64,000 nucleotides of DNA from Cristatella mucedo (GCA_009760855.2 WPIO01000028.1:1860001-1924000), one strand, 5' to 3'. Counted from the stretch's first letter, positions 50,263 through 62,059 are shown. Notes: generated from the sequence alone by a model not told the origin. Made by a program: numbers and translations.

Positions 50263-53200
50263 ATAATAATATTAATAGTAATAATAACGCTCTTGATAAA
50301 GCGCCCTCAGAGAACTCAATCTCTTTCTAGGAGCTTTACATTTGCTGCAATGAGAAACGCGATTGAATGGTGAGTAAAATCATGCTTGATAGATAACATG
50401 GATAACATGGTTAGGGGGTTACACGTACAGGGTCAGCATGCAAGTGTAGTTAGTGGCAGCATGCACAGTGTAAGCAGGCATAAGCGCACGAAGGACGAAT
50501 TACAGGGACCCATTAAACGCTGGCCTGAATAGGTGTGTTTTAAAATTCTTTTGAATGTGGTCAAGTCAGGGGATGTTCTGACACACATGATAAATAAAAC
50601 TAGCTGCATAGTTTTGCACGAGCCTTAAGCGCCTGATTGCACATGGTGGTAGGCCAGCAGGCAGTAAGCTACAGAAGTCAAGACGAGATGTCACAAGCGC
50701 ATGGATCAAATAAAGATGTGGCAATTCTTTCTAAAAAATCCCAAATTTTAGCAATGTCATGTAGATGAAAGTAGACAGACTCAATTGTGGAGTTGATTTG
50801 GTTGACTAACGAAAAGTCAATTTAGAACATATCGCCTACAGTTTGTGCAGGGATATGCTGGCAGAGCAGAGTTTGAGCGTTAGCCTTTCCAACTTTTGAA
50901 TAACATTTGGTTTGCCTATAACTAGTAAGTTAGTTTTATCGACATTCAAATTAAGAAAATTTTCTTTCATCCACATTTGGATGTCATCTTTACACGGAGA
51001 ACGGGATTTGAGAGAATTTGACGTGCTGGAGGGCTGGGAGAGATTAATGCAAAGGTACCACAGAGTGTCATTTGCATAGAAGTGAAAGCCTAGATTTTGC
51101 CCGGCAATTACATCGGCAAAAGGGAGAGTAAAAACCGTGAAAAGAACCGGAATAAACAGGAAGCTCTAAGGTATCCTATATTTCAGAAGTACGTCGGATG
51201 ATCTTTGTCGATTCACATAAATACTCTGGAGTCTCCCACTGAGCTAGGACCTGAACAGTACTGAGCAATGCAATTAATGCCCAGGGTATATGAGAGGCAC
51301 CCAAGAAGAACCTGATAATCGATGATATCAAAAGCTGCTGAAAGATCGAGCAAAAAAAAGGTAAAGATACTCTATCCATGTCTACATTCCTAAGTAGGTC
51401 GCTGTACACCCGAAGCGATGCAGACTCATTGGAGCGATTAGCTCTAAAGCCAGACTGGAACTTACTAGCAAGGTTTGGAGTTCTAGTGTATGAGTTGAAC
51501 TGGTCTACCATGAATCGTTCCAGTATCTTTGATAGGAAATGTAGAAGGAAGACTGGGAGGTTGTTGCTGAAATTCTCTTGGTCCAGTGACACTTTCTGGA
51601 GTAGTGGCCTGACTGCAGCTTTTTTTTAAAGGTGGTGGATTACGACCCGAGGCTAATGACATGAGAGTGATGTAGCTTTGCATCGTCGGAGCAGGACAGC
51701 AAGAATCGGGTCCAAAGAACTTGTTGCCTTCTTTGAATGGGATATGAACTTCAGGACGAGGTCATTAGTGACCCACTTGAATATAGACATCGAGCTGCAG
51801 CAGGGAATCGAGGGACAGCATTTTAGGGAGATGCTGCCATCGCAGGGATGAAGTCCCTGATCTTGTCTATTTCTGGACAAATAAGCGAGAGAAGCAATCA
51901 GCTAGGTCATCTCAGGGATCATCAGCTAAGGAGCTAATCTGGGAGCAGTTGAGGGGATGGTTGATCGTCGACATCAGCATTTTTGGATTGTGCATCTGTG
52001 ATTCAACAATCTCTTTATAGAAGCTAGACATGTCCTTAGCTAGGATCGATTGGTAAGACCTACAGTAATCTTCATATGCCTGTAGATGGACGGTCAGTCC
52101 TGATCTTTTGCATGCTTTTTCAAGCTTGCGCTTGGTAGACCTGGCTAGTTTAATGTCTGTGGTAAACTATAGGCCGTCTTGGCGAGGGAGCACAGTGGCC
52201 TAAGTCAGAGGTGCAAACTCGTCGGGCGTGTCTGCTAGTGTCGTGTTGTAGCTATCTACCAAAGATCGCTGATCGGAGGGGGGACTGAGCAGCAGAGCCC
52301 AAGAAGATATTCTCGCACGGACAGCATCGATGTCAAGGGTCTTGAGGTTTCGCGATTCTAAGCAGATTTAAGAGAAGGACAAGGAGGAGGGCAATCATTG
52401 GAGACTGAATGAAATTTGCGTGTGGTCAGATAAGCAAGATTTGGTGATAATTGGTGATAAAAAAAATTCTGGTCGCATGAGAAACCTCGGTTGAGCGTAT
52501 GAACCTTGACGTGAGCAGGGCCATGCATATGAGCTGCGAGAGACAATGAGTCAGTCAACGCACGAAGCTAAGTAATGCAGGTGTCAGATAGATGATCAAA
52601 GTGAATGTTGAAATCACTCATATTAAGGAAGAGTCGTTTTCTTTTACACAGAGTCAAAATGAGATCGGAGAGACACAGAATAAAGAAGGATTTGGTATTT
52701 ACAAGTGTAAAGCGCCTAGTAAGAGATTGAGTTCTCTGAGGGCGCTTTATCAAGTGCATTATTATTACTATTATTATTATTATCATTTGGTGGGCGATAG
52801 ACTAACCCTACCATTGGTAGCATATAGTAGAGTGAAATCAAGACAATTGATTCGACAGACTGCTTCGAGGTTTCTGCAAATGGCTTGAAGTCGAATTTCG
52901 AGCGCATGATGCCTAACAACTCCACCGCTAGTTTTTATTAATCTAGGGACGTGGAAGAGTGAGAAAACAGACGGTTAACGTCTTTATTTGTCGGATAGTT
53001 TACCGATTGTAGTCAAGTTTTAGTTAGGGCGAGCAAGTCGAAACCATTTTCAGAATTAAGGTCGCTTATTACTTGTGGTTTATTGCACATTGAGCAAGGA
53101 TTCCAAAGACAAGCTTTAAGTATGGCAGCCGGAGTTGTTGTATAACATAACCGAGTATAAAAGGCCCTATGACCACGTTAGACAGATTGACAGGGGAGTG

Positions 53201-53560
53201 TGCTGAGCGGCTCGAGAAAATGCTGGGGATACCAAATGAGCGGGTACTCAGTTCTCAGCTCCGGCCAAGCGAGCGGCGTCTATGCTGGCGGCCAGGCCAC
53301 CTCTGTGGCTTCAGAATGCCTTTCTTTTGCTAATGCATAATTCGCGAATCTTAGCAACTGCACCACCATCTGGGAATGCATTTGAACTACAAGCACGAAG
53401 CAATTATAGGTGCGCACGATCGTAACTAACATGCAGGTTACTATCGCCGGCGTAGCTAAGGCGCGAGCCAGCAGCCCGAAGCGATAAGCGTTTAGATATG
53501 CAGACGAGTAATCTCGATGCCCTACGGTCAAACGACAGTCGTATTACCTTTAAACATGTC
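50262..53560 (-). mobile_element. LINE-A copy A15, longest copy, with endonuclease and 5' UTR
   Basis: From the 3' tail at 50262 the minus strand runs through 3' UTR, C-terminal region (deleted near 50588), RT (51176-51592, with FLSKILERFMVDQFNSYTRT), pre-RT linker (51653-51880, LDPILAVLLRRC), endonuclease (52560-52930, with GLVYRPPN and SDFNIHFDHLSD) and 5' UTR (53.0-53.56 kb). This gives the full element order. Many frameshifts. A separate 88-bp LINE-A tail sits inside its endonuclease. Confidence 0.85.
52697..52784 (+). mobile_element. 88-bp LINE-A tail inserted in LINE-A copy A15
   Basis: The sequence AAGTGTAAAGCGCCTAGTAA to the end of (TTA)n is the LINE-A terminus in plus orientation inside a minus-strand LINE-A. 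It is flanked by ATTTGGT at 52690-52696 and again at 52785-52791, a perfect 7-bp target duplication. It interrupts the endonuclease just after the YRPPN motif and is read there as an Asn-rich run. Confidence 0.93.
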
Positions 53561-53561
53561 T

Positions 53562-56140
53562 TAGCTGTATCGTTTTACTCTTAAAATAGCTCTGGTTTGC
53601 TGCCAACAAAGTTTGAGTACTTTAGCTATGCAGAGGGCATAACATCAAACGTTGTTATTGGCCTGCAGGTCTTAACGTTTCAACCTATTCAATTTGGTGT
53701 GCATTTTCCATAACTTTCGGTTGGAAGGAAAGTCACTAACGATTCACTAGCCAGAGCAGATCAATCGTAAGAGAGACTGCTCAATGTGCAGACGTTACTG
53801 TAATTCACAGCTGCATTACATTTTCCCAGTAATTTATTATTAATATTCGCCTTTATATTCTGTAAGATGCTCGGATGAATTAATAAAAATTTGCAAGTGA
53901 TCTAAAATAAATATGGTAACTATACATTTTCTATGGCAATGGAATATGGAAACCATATTTAGGGTATAGTGGATGCAATGTGCGGCAATAAATTATTACC
54001 GATTCTCACTAGACTTTTTAAAGAAAATTCATTCATAATTTTACTAATTATATTATTCACATATATATTTTTAAAGTTTTTTATTGCATGATATTACCAT
54101 CTTAAAAAAGAGCAGTACAATTTTTCGTTGGTAGGGCAGACTCAAAAGCTATATCATCGGACACTCGGACCAACCTTCAAAAATCAGCCGATAATGCATT
54201 GCTACTTGGGGGATATGCCTAATTGATTTAAAATGGCTTCCGCTTTGGTGCCTGACCTGTTAGAGCTATTTAGGATGAAGTTTTCCAAAGTCCCTTATGA
54301 CCAGTGTCGCTCATGCAGATAAGTTTCGCTAATAATGCTATCAAAGGTCCTGAAACTTCAGGTTCGTTGATCGGTGACATTAGAGCAAATTATATCCAAC
54401 CAAATCAGAAAGAAACCACTTTAGTAATGTATAGGCTGAGCTAAACTTGCATATATTATTTGGTGTTGATCCCCGTAGTACTTTTTGAGTTGCTGAATAT
54501 CCGAGACAAAAGCTACAGTGAAAATGCTGTTAACAATTCATAGGCTTATACCTCAAGTAGCCAGAAATCGTATCGTAGCAAGGTTCAGAAAATTTCAGAG
54601 CATGTTGCATGGATTGCAGAATTAAGTAAACACAGTTTTCGCTGTCACTTTTCTTTCAGTTTTCATTAGATTACAACTTGGTTAGCATTCCCAAATTTTA
54701 TTTTTCCGTTTAATTATAAATCGTTGAAACTCAATACCATTTCAATTTTTTTCAAAGCACCTGTTATTAATATTTAATTGTTTGAAAAACATTCATAGCA
54801 TTTTCTCACACTCCTATCTTAAAATAGCGCCGGCCTAATGTAAAGAAGGTTGAATATTTTAGCCACGCTGAGGGTATAATAAATTCAACTAATGTTAGCC
54901 GCCAGATTTGAACGGTGTAACTAATAAAGTTTGGCATTATACTATTATGGCCTTATACTATTGAACGGAATGAATGGCACTAATACCTTACTATCATGCA
55001 TATAATAATAGTAAAGAGTCATTCAAATGTGAATAAATTAGTACAATTACAAATTGAAAGACATTTTAGCAATAAACTCATTCTTAAAATGCATCTTTAT
55101 GTGGTTCAAAAGCTACGAATGCAGTAAACAGCGATACTTTTTTCCAACTTATATGCAATTGTTCTAGCTGTTTGCGGTTGCACGACTTAAGTTACAGAAC
55201 TTCTCTGATGAGAGTGTGTGACATTCCTGCATTTGAGGTTAATTGTAATAATATTATCACAAGTAGACCAGGAATTTCTGTGACTGGAGTAAATCACTAT
55301 GCTGACAGCTGAACCAGACCGTGACTACACCGGTGTGATGTATGAATGCACTTCCAGTGATTTTAGGGGCCTTGTCAAGGACGCGCTATTAATCCGCTCA
55401 GTATTAAGTAAAGTTGGGTAATCATAAGAGTTATATATATATATATATATATATGTTGTACCCAGTAATTATGCACTGTGGCGCATCAGAAAGGCGCTTG
55501 TCACAGGCATGAGTGCCTACGGAATGCATTCTCACCTCGTGAGAGTACGATTTCACAATATTTTCTGACTAACAATTTATAGTCCTATAGCATAAAGATA
55601 CCGATACTAAAGAATTTCCCCAGGCAACACGAATGTTCAGCCTTTTTCCAAGTACTTTCGTTATACTGGATTGCAAACTGTTGCTAATTAAGCACGGAAC
55701 AATCCAGCTGCAAAAACAATCAATCACAGCTAAAATGACCCGATTACTATAAGCAACTGTGTAAATGGATCAGCTGCTTGTAACTCGTAGGCAGATTGTA
55801 AAGTAAAAATTTGAGCTTTTGCCGGCTTGTGTTTTGTCCAGGTCTTTGTGAGCAGCTTGAAAGTATCTAGTGTCCATTGGACCTCGTTTTTCATGACCAG
55901 TTGCCTAAGATTACAAACAATTCAATGTTTTTTAATTTGTAGTTAAAATTGAAGTGACTATGCTTCTAACGTGCTACGGAAACCATAAAATGTCAACCAG
56001 TTCTAACCAGTCTGCAGTTAATAGTGTGGCAAATACGCATACTGTAGTGAGATAATAAGGACATGGTACCAATGGACTTATAAATAATGCTTACAAACTG
56101 AACACATTAAAGCTCAATTTAAGGCAGTATTCTTTTGATT
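53562..56140. other. A+T-rich region with diverged duplicates
   Basis: About 100 bp at 53580-53690 and 54818-54915 are alike (CTTAAAATAGC, GAGGGCATAACATC versus GAGGGTATAATAAATTC). The part 55250-55870 is colinear with 60.85-61.38 kb and 62.19-62.56 kb. A (TA)n tract lies at 55434-55455. I find no intact coding frame. Confidence 0.5.
55250..55870 (-). pseudogene. diverged copy of the 60.7-61.1 kb coding-like segment
   Basis: AAATCACTATGCTGACAGCT matches AAATCACGATGCTGAAAGCT at 60.88 kb, and on the minus strand it still reads SAVSIVIY against SAFSIVIY there, but stops interrupt the frame. Farther right, ACAAGCGCC and AAGCACGGAACAATCCAGCT parallel the other two copies. A decayed duplicate. Confidence 0.55.
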
Positions 56141-56316
56141 CATATTGAAAGTATTACCGAGAAATCATTGTATCGTCTTTATGCAAAGCTGCATCGAAAA
56201 CCATTTCATTTCAAATCGGTTGGCTTGGTTTCAATGTTTTTTTGGCAACCACAATGAGCATCATCCACACAGTCAGCCTGAAGTTGGTGGTGCGTCTCTC
56301 TCTCTGCTTGGTTTCT

Positions 56317-58002
56317 CTATCTTTTGACAGCTATTGATAATATTGATCCCACAGTCCTTGTTGAGCGACTCTCATCTCGCCTGGGTATCACTGGCATTGC
56401 TCTGCAGCGGTTCAGGTCCTATCTCAGTGGGAGACTGCAGAGTGCTAGGAGACAAATCATCCGAAGAGCCTGAGAAGTATGGAGTACCTCAGGGCTCTGT
56501 GCTCGATCCGGCTCTTTTCTCGTACGTCGGGGCTCTGTGCTTGATCCGGCTCCTTTCTCGTACTGTGGAGCTCTGTGCTTGACCCGGCTCCTTTCTCATG
56601 CATCAGGGCTCTGTGCTTGATCCGGCTCTTTCTCGTACCTCAGGGCTCTTTGCTTGACCCGGCTCCTTTCTCGTACTGCGGAGCTCTTTGCTTGATCCGG
56701 CTCTTTCTCGTACCTCAGGGCTCTGTGCTTGACCCGGCTCCTTTCTCGTACTGCGGAGCTCTGTGCTTGATCCCGCTCCTTTCTTGTACCTCAGAGCTCT
56801 GTGCTTGATCCGGCTCCTTTCTCGTACCTCGGGACTCCGTGCTTGATCCGGCTTCTTTCTTGGCCTATACTCTTTTTTCCCGTGTGATTGGTTGGCACAA
56901 TATAGGATTTCACTTCTATGCAGATAGCACTAAATTCTACATTTTCTTTGATTACTTCGAGCACGTAGAATGTCAACTTCTCTCAAATCATTCGTTGCAT
57001 TTATGTACGATATCCAAACATGAATGGTAGCAAACTTTCCTAAATTAAATGGTGACAACCCAGTGGATTTTGCTAAACCAAGTGGCATTCTGATATTGCA
57101 AATTTAAAGCTCACAGTTGGCTCTGCCAGCACAATCCTTTTGAATCTGCACGAAATGTAAGCGCCCTATTTCAAAGTAACCTTTCATTAGATGACCACAT
57201 CAGCTCTGCTCTCACGTATGCCTACTTTCAGTCCCATGACATTGCTTGAATTCGGGCTTGCTTTGAGAGGGTCATTACATAGAAAAGTGGTTCATGCATT
57301 TTGTGCAGCATGGACTTCTGAAATTCACTGCTAAGTGGTCTACTGGCCTGTGCAATCAGGCGCTTACAGCTGGTGCAAACCTTTGCAGCTCGGTCTGTCT
57401 GTCTTGAGCGTTGCATTTTCGACATTATACTACTTCTCGCAAACCTGAACTGGCTCCCAGTCAAGCAATGCTTTGACTTCAAGGTTATGTCACTTAATTT
57501 TAGGTCTCTTTATTCTTTCTCTCCAGCCTAATTATTGAATCTACGTCCCACCAGGCTAGGTATCGTCCAACTCACTTTTTATGAGTCTAATCGTTTACCT
57601 ATACCTCGTATGAACTTTAAATCCTTTGGGCACCACTCCTATAGTTCGTATGTACTCAAAGCCTGGAACTCACTCCCGAAATGCGTCATGACATCTTCTG
57701 ACTGGACCACATTTTAAAAGAAACTAAAATCTTAGTTACTTGCAACAGATCGAGTGGATCCTTATGATTCGTCCTTTATGTGCTTATGCATGCAGATACT
57801 GTGTATGCTGCCACTGACCATATTTACACGGTGACCCTCAGCGTGTCACACCTAAGCATGTTATGCTTGTTGTCTTTGAGCATGCCACAATATCGAACCA
57901 TTCGATCGCGCTTTCATTGCAGCAAACGGAAAGCGCCTAGAAAGATATTGATTTCAAAGAGGGAACTTTATCGAATTAATTGTTAATTTTATTGTTATTA
58001 TA
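56317..58002 (+). mobile_element. LINE-A copy A16 with an amplified RT motif
   Basis: It starts in the palm (TTTTGACAGCTATTGATAA), continues to TCTCAGTGGGAGACTGCAGA and the PQGS block, which is expanded into a tandem array (56484-56861). After it the RT continues with GGATTTCACTTCTATGCAGA (FHFYAD), the thumb, the C-terminal region, the 3' UTR and a degenerate tail ATTGTTATTAT. The palm box reads FYADSTK. Stops in all frames. Confidence 0.88.
56484..56861 (+). repeat. ten-unit 38-bp minisatellite built from the RT PQGS motif
   Basis: Units of 37-38 bp start at 56484, 56522, 56560, 56598, 56635, 56673, 56710, 56748, 56786 and 56824. The typical unit begins GTACCTCAGGGCTCTGTGCT and ends CGGCTCCTTTCTC, which in the single-copy state encodes VPQGSVLDPAPFS. 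Units with CTGCGGAG alternate with CCTCAGGG ones in 56635-56785, so a two-unit period is also present. A 38-bp unit shifts the frame each time. Confidence 0.95.
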
Positions 58003-58149
58003 GCAGGTTTGAGAACACACCAACATAGTTTTCTGCAGAGATAGTTTTACCACTTCGGCATCATGCTTGTGTAACGGATAGTAAACATATTTGCCAGAAT
58101 GCTTCAGAACGCTAAGCCTTATTAGGAAGTGATATCGTTCCTCACGCTG

Positions 58150-58968
58150 CAAAAACCTGCAGCTTGGCTTGTCTATAGTGAGCTTTGCAGTTGCCACTTA
58201 AAATAACTTCTAGCCGACCTGCACTGGCTACTAGTCAAGCAACGGATTGACTTCAACGTTTTGCCACTCGCTTTTAGGTCCCTTCATAAATTGCCCCCAG
58301 CCTACCTGTCAGACCTACTCCCCCACCAAGCCAAGCATCGTTCAACCTGCTTTCGGAATCTAACTGTTTACCTATACCTCGTAAAACCTCAAATCATTTG
58401 GAGACCGTGCATTTAGTTCGATATATCCCCAAAGCCTAGAAGTTACTTCCGAGTTCCGTCACGAAATCCCCTGAATTGATAACATTTAAAAAGAAATAAA
58501 AAACGCACCTATTTATGACAGCATTCAGTGTGTACCTGTGGTTTGTCCTTTACATGCTTATGCGTGCTGACTAGTGAGCCGTGATGGCACGCTAGGTAAG
58601 GCGGTTGTTTTCAAGACCTCGGTACCAAGGTCGTGGGTTTGATTCCTGCGGTGGGCGATCCCTTATCGCTACTGCAAGCGGTGGTGATAACAGTAGAGGC
58701 TCTTCTGTCGCTATACAAAAGATGCTGCCCAATCAGCAAGGATTCATTTATTTATTTATTATTGCATGCTGCTACTAGCCACACTTGCATGCTTACCCTG
58801 TGCATGTCTCCCCTAACCGTGTTTTTCGTGTTGTTCGTCAGGCACGATACCTCTCACTATTAGTTCGTGCTTCTTTTTGAGCGAATGTATAGTGCCAAGA
58901 AAGAGATTGGGTTCTCTGAGGTTCCATTATCAAATATATTAATGCTATTATCATTATTATTATTATTA
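58150..58968 (+). mobile_element. LINE-A copy A17, split by a SINE
   Basis: It starts in the C-terminal region (AGCTTGGCTTGTCTATAGTG), runs to GTGCTTATGCGTGCTGAC-like sequence at 58572, is interrupted by SINE-1, and resumes at GCATGCTGCTACTAGCCAC through the hairpin to (TTA)n at 58968. About ten bases of the expected 3' UTR are missing at the junction. Confidence 0.85.
58574..58763 (+). mobile_element. SINE-1, copy 4, best preserved
   Basis: Head GTGAGCCGTGATGGCACGCT, A-box-like TAGGTAAGGCGG, B-box-like GTGGGTTTGATTCCTG, body ending ACAAAAGATGCTGCCC, then ATTTATTTATTTATTATT. It lies inside LINE-A copy A17 in the same orientation, so it is younger than that copy. The element would be transcribed by RNA polymerase III and moved by a LINE enzyme. 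Confidence 0.9.
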
Positions 58969-58969
58969 G

Positions 58970-59748
58970 GAAAGCGTGTGGAGGCATAAGTGAGTTTATG
59001 CTAAAGAAGCCTTCTCTCACATGCCCCGTTATAGAATAAAAAAGCAGCGGCAGCTGATTGGTTGGCGTAAGTACAGCACCTCTTTCCAGAGTTAGATAAG
59101 CAGATTGCTGGAGAAACAAAGAATTTGACGAAAGAAATCGTGAAGCTGGTTAGAAAATGCCTGAAGCAGGCTCCAGCGATAGATAAGTTGGCTACATATT
59201 TATTTCTTGTTAACCTAGCAGACGAAACGCTGAAGCTGGCTGCACAGGAGCTGAGGTTAGCTGTCAAAATGCTAAAAGCCGAGGGCGGACTGCGAAGCAG
59301 TCAAAGTTTGCCTAAGATGAGCATATTCACTACGGCAGTTAGAAAGAGCTGCCTGAAAAACTTCAGCATGTCGCTCTTCCACGGCTGCAGTGCTGGCTGT
59401 GTGAAGTAAGCAGCTGAAAAAACTGGCGCAGCAGTGGCCGTCAGAAGTCTAGACTAGTTGCGAGCTTTACGCGACAAAACTAACTTTAGTAGCCATTTAC
59501 CGTAGACAGTCAGGAGTGAGATTGCGCTGTAATATGTGTATTGGTAAAGCCATAAAGTCTCCCACGGCTCAATCTGAGTCTTTTATTCGGTGAACTTTTT
59601 TGAAGTAAATGAAGAATTGCTAACGCGAGTTGAAACTGCCGACAATTCATGTAGCGTACAAACAGCAGAAAGATGAGCTCGGGCACATGAAGAGTCGCGT
59701 CGCAGAGCTCAAAGGTACCGTAATCTGCTCTCGCTGCAGCCAAAAATC
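58970..59748. other. unidentified; Lys/Leu-rich open frame
   Basis: The plus frame around 59080-59409 reads as an alpha-helical Lys/Leu/Ala-rich stretch (TKEIVKLVRKCLKQAPAI, TLKLAAQELRLAVKML). I recognise no family. Another frame from 59630 continues into a LINE-A copy. Splice borders could not be fixed. Confidence 0.2.
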
Positions 59749-60427
59749 TGGCCTACCAGCATGTGCGATCAGGCGATTGCAGCTGGTGCAAAACTCTGTA
59801 GCTAGGCTTGTCTGTCGTGAGCGTCGCAGTTGCCACATTACTCCACTTCTCGCCGACTGGCACTGGCTACCAGTGAGGCAACGGATTGACTTCAAGCTTT
59901 TGTCGCTCCCTTTTAGGTCTCTTTATTCTATGGCTCCAGCCTATCTTTCAGATATACTACCCCATCAGGCCAAGCATCGTACCACTCGCTTTTCGGAATC
60001 AAACAGTCTGGAAATACCTCGTACAAACCTTAAATCCTTTGGAGACCGTGCATTTAGCTCGTATGCTCCCAAAGCCTGGAACTCCCTCCCGACCTGCGTC
60101 AGAAAATCCCCTGACCTGACCACATTTAAAAGAATCTTAAAAACACACCTATTTAGGACAGCATTTAGTGGGTCCCTGTGATTCGTCCTTCATGTGCTTA
60201 TGCGTGCTGACACTGTGCATGCTGCCACTAACCACATTTGCATGCTGACCCTGTGCATATCACCCCTAACCATATTATTCATTTTGTTTGTTTTTTTCAA
60301 GCATGATTCTACTTACTATTCTATTGCATATCACTTTGCAGCAAATGTAAAGCGCCTAGAAAGCGATTAAGTTCTCTGAGGGCGCTTTATCAAGTGCAAT
60401 ATTATAATTATTATTATTATTATTATA
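59749..60427 (+). mobile_element. LINE-A copy A18, young 5'-truncated copy
   Basis: It begins inside the C-terminal region at GGCCTACCAGCATGTGCGAT and is almost the same as copy A8 from there to the tail at 60427. Its frame is open and joins upstream non-LINE codons (59630-59748: KQQKDELGHMKSRVAELKG), giving a fused frame of at least 183 codons ending at 60181. Fusion to host sequence is by insertion; there is no evidence of expression. Confidence 0.9.
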
Positions 60428-60679
60428 AAACCTCTCGAGGTTCTATGTCTTTGGATGTCAACAAATTTCCAGATGCCACGAGCTACATGAAAAATGTTAC
60501 GCCATGGTAACTGTGAGACATGATTAAAGGAAGCAGTTAGTGTTCGACGGCATGTCTGCACATTTCGATCGCTAACATCCGGAATCCATATCCAATGCTT
60601 TCGTGAGAAATGAAAACCAGCAATGATCTGCTAGCCTGTGCAGATCAATCGTAAAATTGATCTGCCGAGTCTACAGATA

Positions 60680-61123
60680 TTAATATAATTTAAACAGTTT
60701 GCCATTAATATTAGCAATTAGAAAGTTAATAGGCGCCTTTATGCGGTGTAAGTACCTAAGCCTATCGGAGGCTATCTCTCCCAATGGCTTCACTTTATAA
60801 TTATAGATGACGAAGTAATTAAAATCTTGATGCGCGTAACTTTCACCTGCAACGAGATACCAGCGACGGCCGTAAATCACGATGCTGAAAGCTGAATCGA
60901 AGTCTGAGTACGCCAGCACTTGCGTACCCGCACCTACAGCCAAGTCAATGCTCATTCGCAGACCGTCGCCGTAGTGTGCTTCGTTTCTAGTTACGCTTTG
61001 GAAAACTGATGTTGGGCAAGACCTAAAAAACTTGCACCTAATAATAACGCTTACCTGCACGCCATAAAACCGCTTGCTGTAGGCAAGAGTAACTACGAGA
61101 CAAATTTTTGCCTCGAGCGAGTA
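60680..61123 (-). CDS. coding-like segment, possible M23/LECT2-type domain remnant
   Basis: The minus strand is open for 147 codons after an in-frame TAG, without an early ATG, so it would be an exon. From the N-terminus: a hydrophobic block ICLVVTLAYSKRFYGVQ, a Cys pair region, SVTRNEAHYGDG, RMSIDLAVGAGTQVLAYSD, SAFSIVIYG, then FNYFVIYNYKVKPLGEI. The middle resembles the strand order of M23-fold LECT2 proteins (GxD...GxxVxAP...GVxIxG...YIKP...GxI), but the metal-binding His is Arg here. GTGCAG|GTAAGC at about 61055 and a second CAG|GTGAAAG at about 60847 are possible donors. Function is uncertain. Confidence 0.35.
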   Translation of the reverse strand, partial: YSLEAKICLVVTLAYSKRFYGVQVSVIIRCKFFRSCPTSVFQSVTRNEAHYGDGLRMSIDLAVGAGTQVLAYSDFDSAFSIVIYGRRWYLVAGESYAHQDFNYFVIYNYKVKPLGEIASDRLRYLHRIKAPINFLIANINGKLFKLY

Positions 61124-61992
61124 CTATTACACCATATTTGTAAGCTCGCGGTTAATGGTCTTGTACTATTAATCTACAAAGACTAACATTCCTACGCCAG
61201 CGAATGCAAGTTTTCAGGTTCTGTCCGGGTAACCTTCATCGTACGTGTGACTCAGGAGTCTGATGCTAGTCAAGCGTGGATTAATTTACAGCTGCTCGCG
61301 GCATTGGAAAGCCACATCCCACGAATAACTGTTTAAGCAAATCAGCTGCGTCATAGAGCGTAGATCTATAGCATTAGGTGAACATCTAAGCTGTATCGCC
61401 CGGATCGCTTTTATCTATCGACGACCTTGAAAGTACGTATCCGTACGTTAAAACACGATTGTCGCGATCAGTTTTGTTTGAGTAAAAATTCTAAACGTAT
61501 TTTATTTGCCGATTTTTTGTTAATGGAAACACTTTTGCTTGTAAATTTAAGCTCAAATACTTTTTAAAATGCAACCGGTTCAAAGCGGATTGAATTTAGT
61601 TGTAGGGCTCAAAATAGCATACTATGTCATTTTATTAGCAGCAGAAATCGCCGGACCTAAAAAAAAGCGCATACAGTGTGTCTCCATTAAAGCCCATTTT
61701 AAATCATTTTGCTTTTGGTCATCGATCGAGTAATATCCAAAAAATACGGTCTTAATGTTCTCGGACAAGCCACGCTCGAGACCACCGTCTACATATGATG
61801 TGGATTTGCCGTGGGCGGATGACCTGCATTTCCAATTGCGTCAAGCAGTTAGGATTTTTCGCAAGCCCCTAAACTTGAAGGGTCGCGTCTTCTTTTAAAT
61901 AGAACAATTAAAGCTTGATTTAAGATAAGGAAAAATTGAGTGTCAACGTGAAACGGAAAGTCTGTTAACTTAAAAAATTGCTCCAACTGCAA

Positions 61993-62059
<67 letters not shown>

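Noticed and set aside
56484-56861. CRISPR-like array of regular repeats
   Set aside because: The units are contiguous with no spacers and derive from LINE RT codons; this is a minisatellite in eukaryotic DNA.
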